Below, piece after piece: positions 14,007 to 20,220 of a DNA stretch of 21,445 nucleotides. Location of the stretch: positions 1 through 21,445 of the IMG/VR virus record IMGVR_UViG_3300006033_000878; one strand, written 5' to 3'. Below the pieces are notes generated by a model, which worked only from the letters and a program-made list of their open reading frames with translations, was not told where the DNA came from and did no database searches. The DNA is from a virus. A program made the translations under genes and the position numbers. The number at the start of each line of letters is the position of its first letter. The stretch's first letter is position 1.

Positions 14007-14453
14007 ATGTCGAGCGTGATCGGGGCTGGTGTCTCCCTCAGTGGCATCTTCATCGAAGACTTCCTGTTCCCCTTCAATCTGAAGTCGGGGATCACCACCA
14101 GTGACGTGGGCAAGGCCGTGGCCTTGGACACCTCGGCGGCCAATACCGTCAAGCTGGCGGGTGATGGTGACCGCATCATCGGTCGTTTGGAAACCGTCGA
14201 AAACCGCCTGTCCGAAGGCATCCTGGTCGGCACCGTCTCCCTGAAGGGCGGCCTGAAGTTCCCGGTGAAGTCGGGCGAAACCGTTGCCATCGGCGACACC
14301 ATCCAGGGCGCGGGCTCGGGCGAAGTCAAGACCATCGCGGTCTCGACTGACACCGACGGCACCGGCACTCCGACCGTCAAGCACACCGTGCATGATGGCC
14401 GCAATATCGTGGTCGAAGTCGGCACTGGCTATGCCGTCGTCATCCTGCTGTAA
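14007..14453 (+). CDS. capsid decoration protein, 148 aa
   Basis: The gene sits directly before the major capsid gene, where small decoration proteins are found. The protein is beta-rich, with Gly/Val/Thr-rich strands typical of such proteins: ITTSDVGKAVALDTSAANTV, then RLSEGILVGTVSLKGGLKF and SGETVAIGDTIQGAGSGEV, ending in VVEVGTGYAVVILL. It would bind the expanded capsid surface and stabilise it. The ribosome-binding site AAGGAG is strong and the codon choice matches the capsid gene, both in keeping with high expression. No enzymatic motif is present. Confidence 0.75.
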   Translation: MSSVIGAGVSLSGIFIEDFLFPFNLKSGITTSDVGKAVALDTSAANTVKLAGDGDRIIGRLETVENRLSEGILVGTVSLKGGLKFPVKSGETVAIGDTIQGAGSGEVKTIAVSTDTDGTGTPTVKHTVHDGRNIVVEVGTGYAVVILL

Positions 14454-14465
14454 GGGGATCGAGAA

Positions 14466-15665
14466 ATGAATGCCATTGTGAATGCCGAGCGTTCCTTGCT
14501 CGATCTCAAGCGCCGCAGCGTCGGCGAGGTCATCAACGGCCTGAAGGCGTCGTCCAAGGCCGATTCCATCGCCGCTGGCCAGCAGATGCTGTCCGACGCC
14601 GCCTCCTTTGGTCTGTCCCTGAAGGACTACCTGGATCTGGCCATCACCTCCGAAAAGGGCATGACCGGTGCCCAGCAGGCTCTGATGGCACTGAACCTGC
14701 CGCTGCGCCAGGACTTTGCCTCGGGTTCGCTGTTGCAGGCGGCCTCCGAGACCTTCCAGATGCACCCCGGCACCCGCGCCCTGTTCCCGGAAGTCATCGA
14801 CGCCATGTTGCAATGGGCTGATCGCCAGGATCAGTTCGAGCGTGTCGAAGATGTCGTCGGTCTGTCCCGCACCACCAACGGCGTGGTCCTGCTGTCCACC
14901 GTCGTCGACGACGACAGCAACGACCGCGACACCAACACCGTGCCGGAAGGTGCTCGCATCCCGGTGAAGAGCATCCGCACCAGCCAGAAGACCGTGACCT
15001 TCTACAAGCACGGCTCGGCTTTGCGTTTCACCTACGAATTCAATCGTCGGGCTTCGCTGGATCTGATCACCCCCTACGCCGCCCGCATCGCCCGCGAGCT
15101 GGAACGGTCCAAGCTGACCGCCGCCGTCAACGTCCTGATCAACGGCGATGGTGTCCAGTCGGCGGCCCCGGAAGTCGACCAGTCGGGCTACAACTCGGCG
15201 GTGGGCAACAACTCGACCAATGGCGCCATCTCGTGGGAACACTTCCTGTACTGGCTGGTCCAGCGCGCCAAGGCTGGCACCCCGGTCGACACCATCGTCG
15301 GCAACTGGGACAGCGCCTTCAAGTGGTTGCAGTTGACCTCGAAGGCCGACTCCAACGACGGCAAGTCCTCGGTCGAGTATCTGGCCAAGGCCCTGGGCGT
15401 GGCTGACACCTCCTCCCTGGTGGCTCCGTTCCGTCGCATGAGCATCCCGCTGCCGAACTTCGTCGTCGCCTCGGCGGCTCCCTCGTCGAAGCTGGTCGGC
15501 TTCACCAAGTCGGAAACCTTGGAAGAGCTGAAGGAGGCTGGTTCGGACCTGTCGGAAAACGAAAAGGCCATCCTGAACCAGACCATCACCTACACCAAGA
15601 CCGAGAACACCGGCTACCGTATCGTCTATGGCGACACCCGGTCGGTCTTCGACTACGGCAACTGA
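14466..15665 (+). CDS. major capsid protein, HK97 fold, 399 aa
   Basis: This forms the icosahedral shell. Identification rests on position, size, strong codon bias and sequence features of HK97-type capsid proteins: a helical N-terminal part (residues 1-100), then VPEGARIPVKSI and TVTFYKHGSALRFTYEFNRRASLDLI, which correspond to the E-loop and P-domain start, a spine helix (ARIARELERSKLTAAVNVLI) and the A-domain around TPVDTIVGNWDSAFKWL. The terminal VVASAAPSSKLVGFTK and GYRIVYGDTRSVFDYGN are characteristic of the closing strands. A strong terminator follows eight bases after the stop. Confidence 0.88.
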   Translation: MNAIVNAERSLLDLKRRSVGEVINGLKASSKADSIAAGQQMLSDAASFGLSLKDYLDLAITSEKGMTGAQQALMALNLPLRQDFASGSLLQAASETFQMHPGTRALFPEVIDAMLQWADRQDQFERVEDVVGLSRTTNGVVLLSTVVDDDSNDRDTNTVPEGARIPVKSIRTSQKTVTFYKHGSALRFTYEFNRRASLDLITPYAARIARELERSKLTAAVNVLINGDGVQSAAPEVDQSGYNSAVGNNSTNGAISWEHFLYWLVQRAKAGTPVDTIVGNWDSAFKWLQLTSKADSNDGKSSVEYLAKALGVADTSSLVAPFRRMSIPLPNFVVASAAPSSKLVGFTKSETLEELKEAGSDLSENEKAILNQTITYTKTENTGYRIVYGDTRSVFDYGN

Positions 15666-15673
15666 TGGTGATT

Positions 15674-15701
15674 AGGCCCGCCCCTCCGGGCGGGCCTTTT
15701 T
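15674..15701 (+). terminator. strong intrinsic terminator after capsid gene
   Basis: The stem AGGCCCGCCC / GGGCGGGCCT (10 bp, no mismatch) has a CTCC loop and is followed by TTTTTG. Since the next gene starts 22 bp later with no promoter that I can see, downstream genes must be read by partial read-through or antitermination, so the terminator should lower their expression relative to capsid. Confidence 0.9.
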
Positions 15702-15721
15702 GCTTCTGGAGGAGCGCCCTG
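15702..15721 (+). promoter_or_regulatory. ribosome-binding region with distant 20-nt complement
   Basis: GCTTCTGGAGGAGCGCCCTG contains the GGAGGAG site of the next gene (ATG 15724). Its perfect reverse complement occurs at 19482-19501 in the 3' untranslated region of the tail-tube gene. The core TTCTGGAGGA recurs at 19557-19566 as the ribosome-binding site of the tail chaperone, also just after a terminator T tract. Confidence 0.85.
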
Positions 15722-15723
15722 CT

Positions 15724-16083
15724 ATGAAGTCGATTGTGATCACCACCGGGAAGTTCTCGCTGATTGACGCCTCCCAGCGTCTGGAAATCAACAAGAACAC
15801 CCCGACCGTGGTTCGTTCCACCCCCTTCGTTGAAGAACGACTGGCCATGGGACACTTGCGCACCTTGGCCCAGGTCAGTGACGACGCCACCCAGGCCGAG
15901 CTGGTCAAGTACGTCAAGGAGAGCGACGGCGACCTGACCTTGGCCGTCGCCGCGTTCGTGTCGGCCTTCGATCCGTACCCCCAGGTGGAACCCGCCCAAG
16001 AGGCACCTGCTCCGGTGGAACCTGCCCCGGAAGAAAACAAAGAAGCTGACGCTTCCCGTAAGCCCCGTCGAGGCCAAGGCTGA
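15724..16083 (+). CDS. hypothetical head-region protein, 119 aa
   Basis: No family recognised. The ATG at 15724 follows GGAGGAG (15708-15714). Residues 1-60 look like a small beta-rich domain (IVITTGKFSLIDASQRLEI); residues 60-80 are helical (ATQAELVKYVKESDGDLTLA); residues 84-119 are a Pro/Ala/Glu tail that ends basic (RKPRRGQG). Genes in this slot, between capsid and connector, often encode small structural or accessory proteins. The stop overlaps the next start as TGATG, so they are coupled. Its translation start region has the 20-nt complement described in the findings. Confidence 0.7.
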   Translation: MKSIVITTGKFSLIDASQRLEINKNTPTVVRSTPFVEERLAMGHLRTLAQVSDDATQAELVKYVKESDGDLTLAVAAFVSAFDPYPQVEPAQEAPAPVEPAPEENKEADASRKPRRGQG

Positions 16084-16802
16084 TGTTGAACTTCGCTGCC
16101 GGTCAGGACGTGAGCCTCGTCATCCCCTTCAAGGTGGATGGGGAATACGTCACGCCTGACGAAGACAGCGTGAGCTATTCAGTGCGTGACGCCCAAGGCG
16201 TTCTCATCAGCGCATTGACGAACGTGTCGGTTACCTTGACTCCTGGGGTGACCGACACGTCCATCACTATTCCGGCTACCAACAACACCAAGACCTTGGA
16301 CTTCGAGACCCGGTCGGTAATCGTCACCTTCAAGGTCTCTGGACAAACCCATAACCTGACTTTGGCCTACCGCCTGTCGGACTGGGTGAACTTGTTCATC
16401 AACGGAGGCACCGTGCGCGGCATCCTCGGCCTGAACGAGTTTGAGCTGCCCGATGCTGACATCGACATCATGGCTGCTTATGCCTCCCTGAATGACGAAC
16501 TGGGCGACACCACTCTGCCTGACGCTCTGACCTCTGGCACCATCAAGGCCCAGGCTGCGAACCGCGCCGTTGCCCTGAAGGCTGCCATCGAACAATGTAC
16601 GTCCATCCCCATGCGGGCCATGCGGTCGGAACGCTCGGGCGACACGGCCTATGACCGGTACCCTCGCCGTGATTGGACGTCCCTGGAACGGGACTTGTCC
16701 GCCGAGCTGGAACTCGAAGTGGACAAGTTCCGCGTCACCACCAAAGACATCCCGACAACCTTCCTGGTGGGTGCTCGCACCGACGTTATCACGGGGGCCT
16801 AA
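16083..16802 (+). CDS. head-tail connector-like protein, 239 aa
   Basis: By position this is likely the first connector (adaptor) binding the portal from outside. Residues 1-100 read as a beta-sandwich (FAAGQDVSLVIPFKVDGEYV and on to VIVTFKVSG), an extra domain compared with short adaptors. Residues 110-239 are helical, with RGILGLNEFELPDADIDIMAA, AANRAVALKAAIEQCTS and SLERDLSAELELEV, similar in layout to the four-helix connectors of the HK97 gp6 kind. Assignment is from synteny and secondary structure, not from a clear motif. Confidence 0.65.
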   Translation: MLNFAAGQDVSLVIPFKVDGEYVTPDEDSVSYSVRDAQGVLISALTNVSVTLTPGVTDTSITIPATNNTKTLDFETRSVIVTFKVSGQTHNLTLAYRLSDWVNLFINGGTVRGILGLNEFELPDADIDIMAAYASLNDELGDTTLPDALTSGTIKAQAANRAVALKAAIEQCTSIPMRAMRSERSGDTAYDRYPRRDWTSLERDLSAELELEVDKFRVTTKDIPTTFLVGARTDVITGA

Positions 16803-16803
16803 C

Positions 16804-17343
16804 ATGGCGAGCCTTGCGAACGCTGGTCGCGTCCTCCGAGACAGGTTCCGAACCCTGGATGGTCGCCACTTCATGGGCCATCTCGCGGCGGCCCCTGACG
16901 CCCAAGGCCGTGTGAACTCCTATGTCATCCCTCGCCGTATGTTGACGGTGCATCCGAAGTGCCAAATTCAACCGGGCGACCTGTTCTATGGTCCTGATAG
17001 GGAAGTGCTGATGGTGGCCACTGATGGCACCAACACCACACGGGGCGACATCTCCCGCCTGTTCAAGGTCTACACCCTGGACCAGAAGTTGGCTTGGTCT
17101 CGGACAACCACTGTCACCGACGCGGTAACAGGCTTGGAAAAGTCCAGCACCACCACCTCACTGGGCGACATCTGGGGCACCTTGGAGATCCTGGGGCCTG
17201 TCAGTGACACTATCGACGTCCCTGTTCCGACGTACCGGGTGCTGACCAATGCCACCCTGACCTATGGGGACATCCTCAACGGCACTTACCGAGTGCGCAG
17301 CGTGGAAACTGCCTTGGGGATCACCGTCGCCGAGGTGCAGTAA
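16804..17343 (+). CDS. probable head closure or neck protein, 179 aa
   Basis: The ATG at 16804 lies one base after the previous stop. The upstream frame to 16651 is read inside the neighbour and is ignored. The protein looks beta-rich (SYVIPRRMLTVHPKCQIQPG, FYGPDREVLMVATDG) with VRSVETALGITVAEVQ at the end, which resembles head-closure or stopper proteins that form a small barrel. It sits in the second connector slot. No diagnostic motif is visible. Confidence 0.6.
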   Translation: MASLANAGRVLRDRFRTLDGRHFMGHLAAAPDAQGRVNSYVIPRRMLTVHPKCQIQPGDLFYGPDREVLMVATDGTNTTRGDISRLFKVYTLDQKLAWSRTTTVTDAVTGLEKSSTTTSLGDIWGTLEILGPVSDTIDVPVPTYRVLTNATLTYGDILNGTYRVRSVETALGITVAEVQ

Positions 17344-18005
17344 TGCCTCCCCGCACAGCAAAGCTTGAAGATACGATCCTGAACGTCACGACCGAGTTGA
17401 TGGGTCGTCGGGTCGACAAGGCCAAGGGGGCAGTCCGTCGCGCCGCCGTGAAGGAAGCTGCCAACATCTTTCGTTGGCTGGCAGACCAGCTCCGGTCAGA
17501 ACTCGGGGCAGCTCCACCTGAGCTGCGTCAGCAAATGGGCACCGGGTGGCACTCCCTATCTAACAAGGCCATCGGCAAGTCCCACTGGAAGGGAGCGCCC
17601 CTAAGCTATCGGGTGTTCAAGCGAGAGAAGTTTGACAATCAAGCCTTCTTCTTGCTGGACGGCGATCTGGCCACCCGGCTGGACGCCGTGGTCCCCGCGA
17701 GGGCCTTTGGAGCTGTGGACGTTCGTACCCAACCAGCATCAGTGCGGTTCAAGGCCCGAGAGGCAGGGAGTTATGAGGTGAGGGTGAAGATCTTCCCTCG
17801 CCTGCCCCCTGGGGCTCGAAACACTGATCTGGCTTGGTTGGTGGCTCAACAAACCTCCAGCCCGAAGGTGACCTGGGGAAAGCTGATGAACCCCATGGGA
17901 CGCCCTCGTCAGTTGCTGCTCCCGACACTGCTTTACTTCGCACACGTTCGCATCCCTCGGGTGGTTAAAACTACCCTGGCCGCGCATGGTTTCAAGGTGA
18001 AATAA
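17343..18005 (+). CDS. probable neck / tail-completion protein, HK97 gp10-like, 220 aa
   Basis: The start overlaps the previous stop (TAATG) after GAGG. Residues 1-60 are a long basic helix (VRRAAVKEAANIFRWLADQL), the centre contains WHSLSNKAIGKSHWKGAPLSYRVF, and the end is basic (PRVVKTTLAAHGFKVK). A helical N-terminus with a basic C-terminal helix is usual in this slot, where neck proteins join head and tail. Synteny drives the call; the protein is longer than the usual 110-160 residues. Confidence 0.6.
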   Translation: MPPRTAKLEDTILNVTTELMGRRVDKAKGAVRRAAVKEAANIFRWLADQLRSELGAAPPELRQQMGTGWHSLSNKAIGKSHWKGAPLSYRVFKREKFDNQAFFLLDGDLATRLDAVVPARAFGAVDVRTQPASVRFKAREAGSYEVRVKIFPRLPPGARNTDLAWLVAQQTSSPKVTWGKLMNPMGRPRQLLLPTLLYFAHVRIPRVVKTTLAAHGFKVK

Positions 18006-18007
18006 TC

Positions 18008-18442
18008 ATGGGTGAGTACGTCAACACCTACGCCTCCCTGGTGAAGTTCCTGCAAGGGTTCATCACTGAGAACGCCCCTGGCGGCGAGTTTCTGGACTTC
18101 GACCAGCACGCGGACATCGACAAGCTGCCTGCTAAGGACGTCATCGGTCTGCGAGGCTTCTCCGTAGACGTCAGCTCGGCGACGATGGGAGTTCAGGTCC
18201 TTTTCTGCCTGACCACCTATGATGATAAGTCCGGGTTCCGTCACCGTGCGTTGACGGACAAGCTATTCACTGCCTTGCTCCCCACTAAGAACATCCCCTA
18301 TGTCGACGCCGACACGGGGGCGGTCCTCGGCTATCTGGTAGCCAACGACGAAACCTCCGTCTTGCCTATAACCAAGGCCAGCACGCGGGTCTTTCAGCAG
18401 ATCACCGTCAACCTGCTGGCGGACAGGAAGCCAAGGCTTTGA
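18008..18442 (+). CDS. probable tail terminator / completion protein, 144 aa
   Basis: The gene is immediately before the tail-tube gene, apart from the antisense repressor insertion, as tail terminators are. The N-terminal helix ASLVKFLQGFITENAPGGEF is followed by alternating strands (GFSVDVSSATMGVQVLFCLTTYDD) and a helix RALTDKLFTALL, the alpha/beta layout of gpU-like proteins that cap the tail. The last 35 bases are overlapped on the opposite strand by the ribbon-helix-helix gene. Confidence 0.65.
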   Translation: MGEYVNTYASLVKFLQGFITENAPGGEFLDFDQHADIDKLPAKDVIGLRGFSVDVSSATMGVQVLFCLTTYDDKSGFRHRALTDKLFTALLPTKNIPYVDADTGAVLGYLVANDETSVLPITKASTRVFQQITVNLLADRKPRL

Positions 18443-18587
18443 AGATCTCCACGTCGGTCCTGCTCTCAAGTCTGAGGTAGGTTTCGACAATGTGAGCGAC
18501 CTCTCCGCTGAGTGATCGGTGGTTCATCCTCGCCCGGTGCTCAAGACGATCCTTGAGGTCGCCCGGAAAATCAATCGTGGCCCGCAT
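18408..18587 (-). CDS. ribbon-helix-helix repressor, 59 aa
   Basis: A small DNA-binding protein of the Arc/MetJ type, encoded antisense within the tail genes. Residues 1-8 (MRATIDFP) form the DNA-contacting strand, residues 9-22 (DLKDRLEHRARMNH) helix A and residues 24-40 (SLSGEVAHIVETYLRLE) helix B, with the family's typical RS-LS-E turn. ATG 18587 has AGAAG eight bases upstream; a GTG at 18596 would abut it. A near-consensus promoter (18625-18653) and two TGATGCA repeats lie upstream. No toxin gene is adjacent, so it is more likely a regulator than an antitoxin. Because its transcript crosses the end of the tail terminator gene, it might also affect late expression directly. Confidence 0.8.
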   Translation of the reverse strand: MRATIDFPGDLKDRLEHRARMNHRSLSGEVAHIVETYLRLESRTDVEIFKALASCPPAG

Positions 18588-18588
18588 G

Positions 18589-18615
18589 TGATGCACTTCT
18601 CATCATTTTGATGCA
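18589..18615. promoter_or_regulatory. putative operator of the ribbon-helix-helix gene
   Basis: TGATGCA occurs at 18589-18595 and 18609-18615, exactly 20 bp apart (two helical turns), with an inverted TCATCA at 18600-18605 between. Short spaced repeats on one face of DNA are typical of ribbon-helix-helix operators. The site lies between the promoter and the start codon, fitting autorepression. Confidence 0.55.
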
Positions 18616-18624
18616 AACTGATCA

Positions 18625-18653
18625 ATATTACAGGCAGCGGTCGAATAGTACAA
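18625..18653 (-). promoter_or_regulatory. leftward sigma-70-like promoter
   Basis: Read on the minus strand, TTGTAC (18653-18648) and TAATAT (18630-18625) are separated by exactly 17 bp. It is among the best promoter matches in the window and points at the antisense ribbon-helix-helix gene about 40 bp away. The surrounding 18443-18693 segment otherwise holds that gene and the tail-tube ribosome-binding site. Confidence 0.65.
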
Positions 18654-18693
18654 GAGGAGGAGTTTGCAACCATCCTCCCTTGGAGTAATCGTC

Positions 18694-19473
18694 ATGGCTG
18701 ATTTTGCCGCTGCCAAGACCAATGCCTTCATGCTGGGCGAAGCCACCGTGATGTTGGGTGCCCAGGCTGACCTGCACAAACTGACCCCTGCCAATAACGG
18801 CATCGGTTTGGTCAAGAATTTCCAACTGGTCTCGGACGTCGGCTATGTCGAACTGACCCAGGGTGTCCAGAACAACATTGTTCACTCGACCATGAACAAG
18901 TCGATGATCCGGGCCACCTTCGAGGTCTACGAGTACACCTCGAAGAACTTGGCCTACGCGCTGGGCATGGACGGCTCCGGTCTGGTGACCAACACCGTGG
19001 CGACCACCCTGTCCGGGGCCATCACCGGCTCGACCACCACCCCGGCCACCTCCATCGACCTGACCTCGGCCACCGGCTTGGCCCAGGGCGACTGGATCTT
19101 GATCCAGGGTGCTGCCCAGGACGACATCTACGTGACCCAGATCGCCAGCCTGACGGGCACTACCGCCACCGTGTCTCCGGGCATTCCCGCTGCGGTCGCC
19201 GATGACTCGGTGGTCCGCAAGGTCACCCGCACCGCCCTGGCCTCCTCGGTGGACCAGCCGTTCCTGTCCCTGGCTGCGGTGGGCAAGTTGGCCGACGGCA
19301 CCCAGGTGAAGGTGGTGGTGCCGAAGGTTCGCATCACCAAGGGCTTCACCATGCAGTTTGACACCAAGAACTATGGCAACATGCCCTTCGAAGCTACCGT
19401 GTATCGTCCGGTCTCCACCGACCCGATCTACACCGGTTTCGAGACCCGCGCCGCCGACATCTTCTCGGTGTAA
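18694..19473 (+). CDS. major tail tube protein, 259 aa
   Basis: The protein stacks as hexameric rings to form the tail tube. It is placed between tail completion and chaperone genes, and shows the strong codon bias shared with capsid. The beta-rich start (NAFMLGEATVMLGAQADLHKL), the central TSIDLTSATGLAQGDWILIQ insertion, resembling a small extra domain, and the closing KITKGFTM-like strand (VRITKGFTMQFDTKNYGNM) followed by FEATVYRPV fit tube proteins. Start ATG 18694 follows TTGGAGT; an upstream frame start at 18664 is not supported. A 20-nt complement of a distant ribosome-binding site begins 9 nt after the stop. Confidence 0.82.
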   Translation: MADFAAAKTNAFMLGEATVMLGAQADLHKLTPANNGIGLVKNFQLVSDVGYVELTQGVQNNIVHSTMNKSMIRATFEVYEYTSKNLAYALGMDGSGLVTNTVATTLSGAITGSTTTPATSIDLTSATGLAQGDWILIQGAAQDDIYVTQIASLTGTTATVSPGIPAAVADDSVVRKVTRTALASSVDQPFLSLAAVGKLADGTQVKVVVPKVRITKGFTMQFDTKNYGNMPFEATVYRPVSTDPIYTGFETRAADIFSV

Positions 19474-19481
19474 GGTTAAGA

Positions 19482-19501
19482 CAGGGCGCTCCTCCAGAAG
19501 C
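19482..19501 (+). promoter_or_regulatory. anti-Shine-Dalgarno element in tail-tube 3' UTR
   Basis: CAGGGCGCTCCTCCAGAAGC is the exact reverse complement of 15702-15721. In RNA it could pair with the ribosome-binding site of the 119-aa gene. Its core TCCTCCAGAA (19490-19499) is also complementary to TTCTGGAGGA at 19557-19566, the site of the next gene. It lies between the tail-tube stop and the terminator hairpin. Confidence 0.85.
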
Positions 19502-19521
19502 CACACTCGCCTTGTCTTGGG

Positions 19522-19558
19522 TGCCACCGTCGGATACACTCCGACGGTGGCATTTTTT
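19522..19558 (+). terminator. strong intrinsic terminator after tail-tube gene
   Basis: Stem TGCCACCGTCGGA / TCCGACGGTGGCA (13 bp, perfect), loop TACAC, then six T's. As after the capsid gene, no promoter is seen downstream, so the tail chaperone and tape measure depend on read-through, which would keep their level below that of the tube. Confidence 0.92.
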
Positions 19559-19576
19559 CTGGAGGATACTAGTAAT

Positions 19577-19993
19577 ATGCTTGCGAAGCCCGAAACGAGC
19601 ATCATGGTCACTGTCAATGGACAGGCTCAGAACCTGTTCATGTCTTATGGCCTGCTGACGGAATTGGCCCGTGTGGTCCCGACCATCGACCACATCACCG
19701 CCTTGGTCGCCGACAACGACATGCGTGACAAGTTCATCGAAACCCTGCTGGCCCAGCGCGACCAGAACGGTGTCGTCGTCGCCCCTCGGTCGGTCCACAG
19801 CGTGAACATCTCGCTGGATGACGTGGAATCTCTCTTCGCGTGGGGTCAGGCACACTTGCTGGGTTTTTTCTTGAGGGCGCTGGGGCGGTCGAAGCAGATG
19901 CAGGATCAGATCCTGACCGTCCTGGGGCAGTCCTCGTCGACTGGTTTGGAGGACTCTCCTTCGACGAAGGCGTCTGCTGGGCCTTCGACGTAA
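19577..19993 (+). CDS. tail assembly chaperone, short (G-like) form, 138 aa
   Basis: This is the upstream half of the chaperone pair that coats the tape measure during tail assembly, the counterpart of lambda G. ATG 19577 follows GGAGGA (19561-19566), with GATACTAGTA between. The protein starts with a small domain (ETSIMVTVNGQAQNLFMSYG) and helices (LLTELARVVPTIDHITALVA), and has ISLDDVESLFAWGQAHLLGFFLRAL before the slippery site. The zero-frame tail (39 residues) after the site is Ser/Thr/Gln-rich and unstructured. The open frame extends upstream to 19358 only by crossing the terminator and is not used. Confidence 0.8.
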   Translation: MLAKPETSIMVTVNGQAQNLFMSYGLLTELARVVPTIDHITALVADNDMRDKFIETLLAQRDQNGVVVAPRSVHSVNISLDDVESLFAWGQAHLLGFFLRALGRSKQMQDQILTVLGQSSSTGLEDSPSTKASAGPST

Positions 19994-20217
19994 CCCCTAG
20001 CCGTTTACCGAGCGTGTTCTGGGGTCATTCTCTGGCGGACCTCAGAATGAGGGTGAAGCTCCGGTTCGGGTTCGAGCACGCCCGAGCGGTTCAGGAATTC
20101 ACCTCCGTGCTCAAGGTCGCCGCCTTGGTTTTTGGCGGTGGTGGAAAAGAGAAGGGGGCTGCTCCCCCAAATATGCTGGTTGCGAAGGCCGCCTTGGCGT
20201 CCGTTGTTGGAGGTTAG
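19577..20217 (+). CDS. tail assembly chaperone, frameshifted (GT-like) form, 213 aa
   Basis: A -1 frameshift at T TTT TTC (19864-19870) joins the first 98 codons of the short form to an open frame that continues to 20217. After the shift the protein reads LEGAGAVEADAGSD, then continues with FDEGVCWAFDVTPSRLPSVF and a charged helical C-terminus ending in AALASVVGG. The added part has no own ribosome-binding site and ends four bases before the tape measure start, the standard position of the T half. The GT form recruits the tube protein in lambda. Coordinates span both frames; the shift point is at base 19870, read twice. Confidence 0.82.
19864..19870 (+). promoter_or_regulatory. -1 frameshift slippery site
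   Basis: Zero-frame codons GGT TTT TTC give the heptamer T TTT TTC of the X XXY YYZ type. The tRNAs can re-pair on TTT TTT after slipping back one base. The position, near the end of the conserved part of the short form, is where chaperone frameshifts occur in siphoviruses and lambda. Confidence 0.85.
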
Positions 20218-20220
20218 GTA

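Noticed and set aside
14004-15242. 412-codon open frame on the - strand
   Set aside because: It is antisense to the decoration and capsid genes, whose strong codon bias creates long antisense frames. The translation is Gly/Asp/Val/His-rich shadow sequence.
18656-18678. Hairpin GGAGGA/TCCTCC upstream of the tail-tube gene
   Set aside because: The stem is only 6 bp with an 11-nt loop; it may form by chance, and it lies upstream of the TTGGAGT used for initiation.
19840-20217. Independent gene for the -1 frame after the tail chaperone
   Set aside because: Its GTG start has no ribosome-binding site, and the T TTT TTC site joins it to the upstream frame; it is annotated as the frameshifted form.
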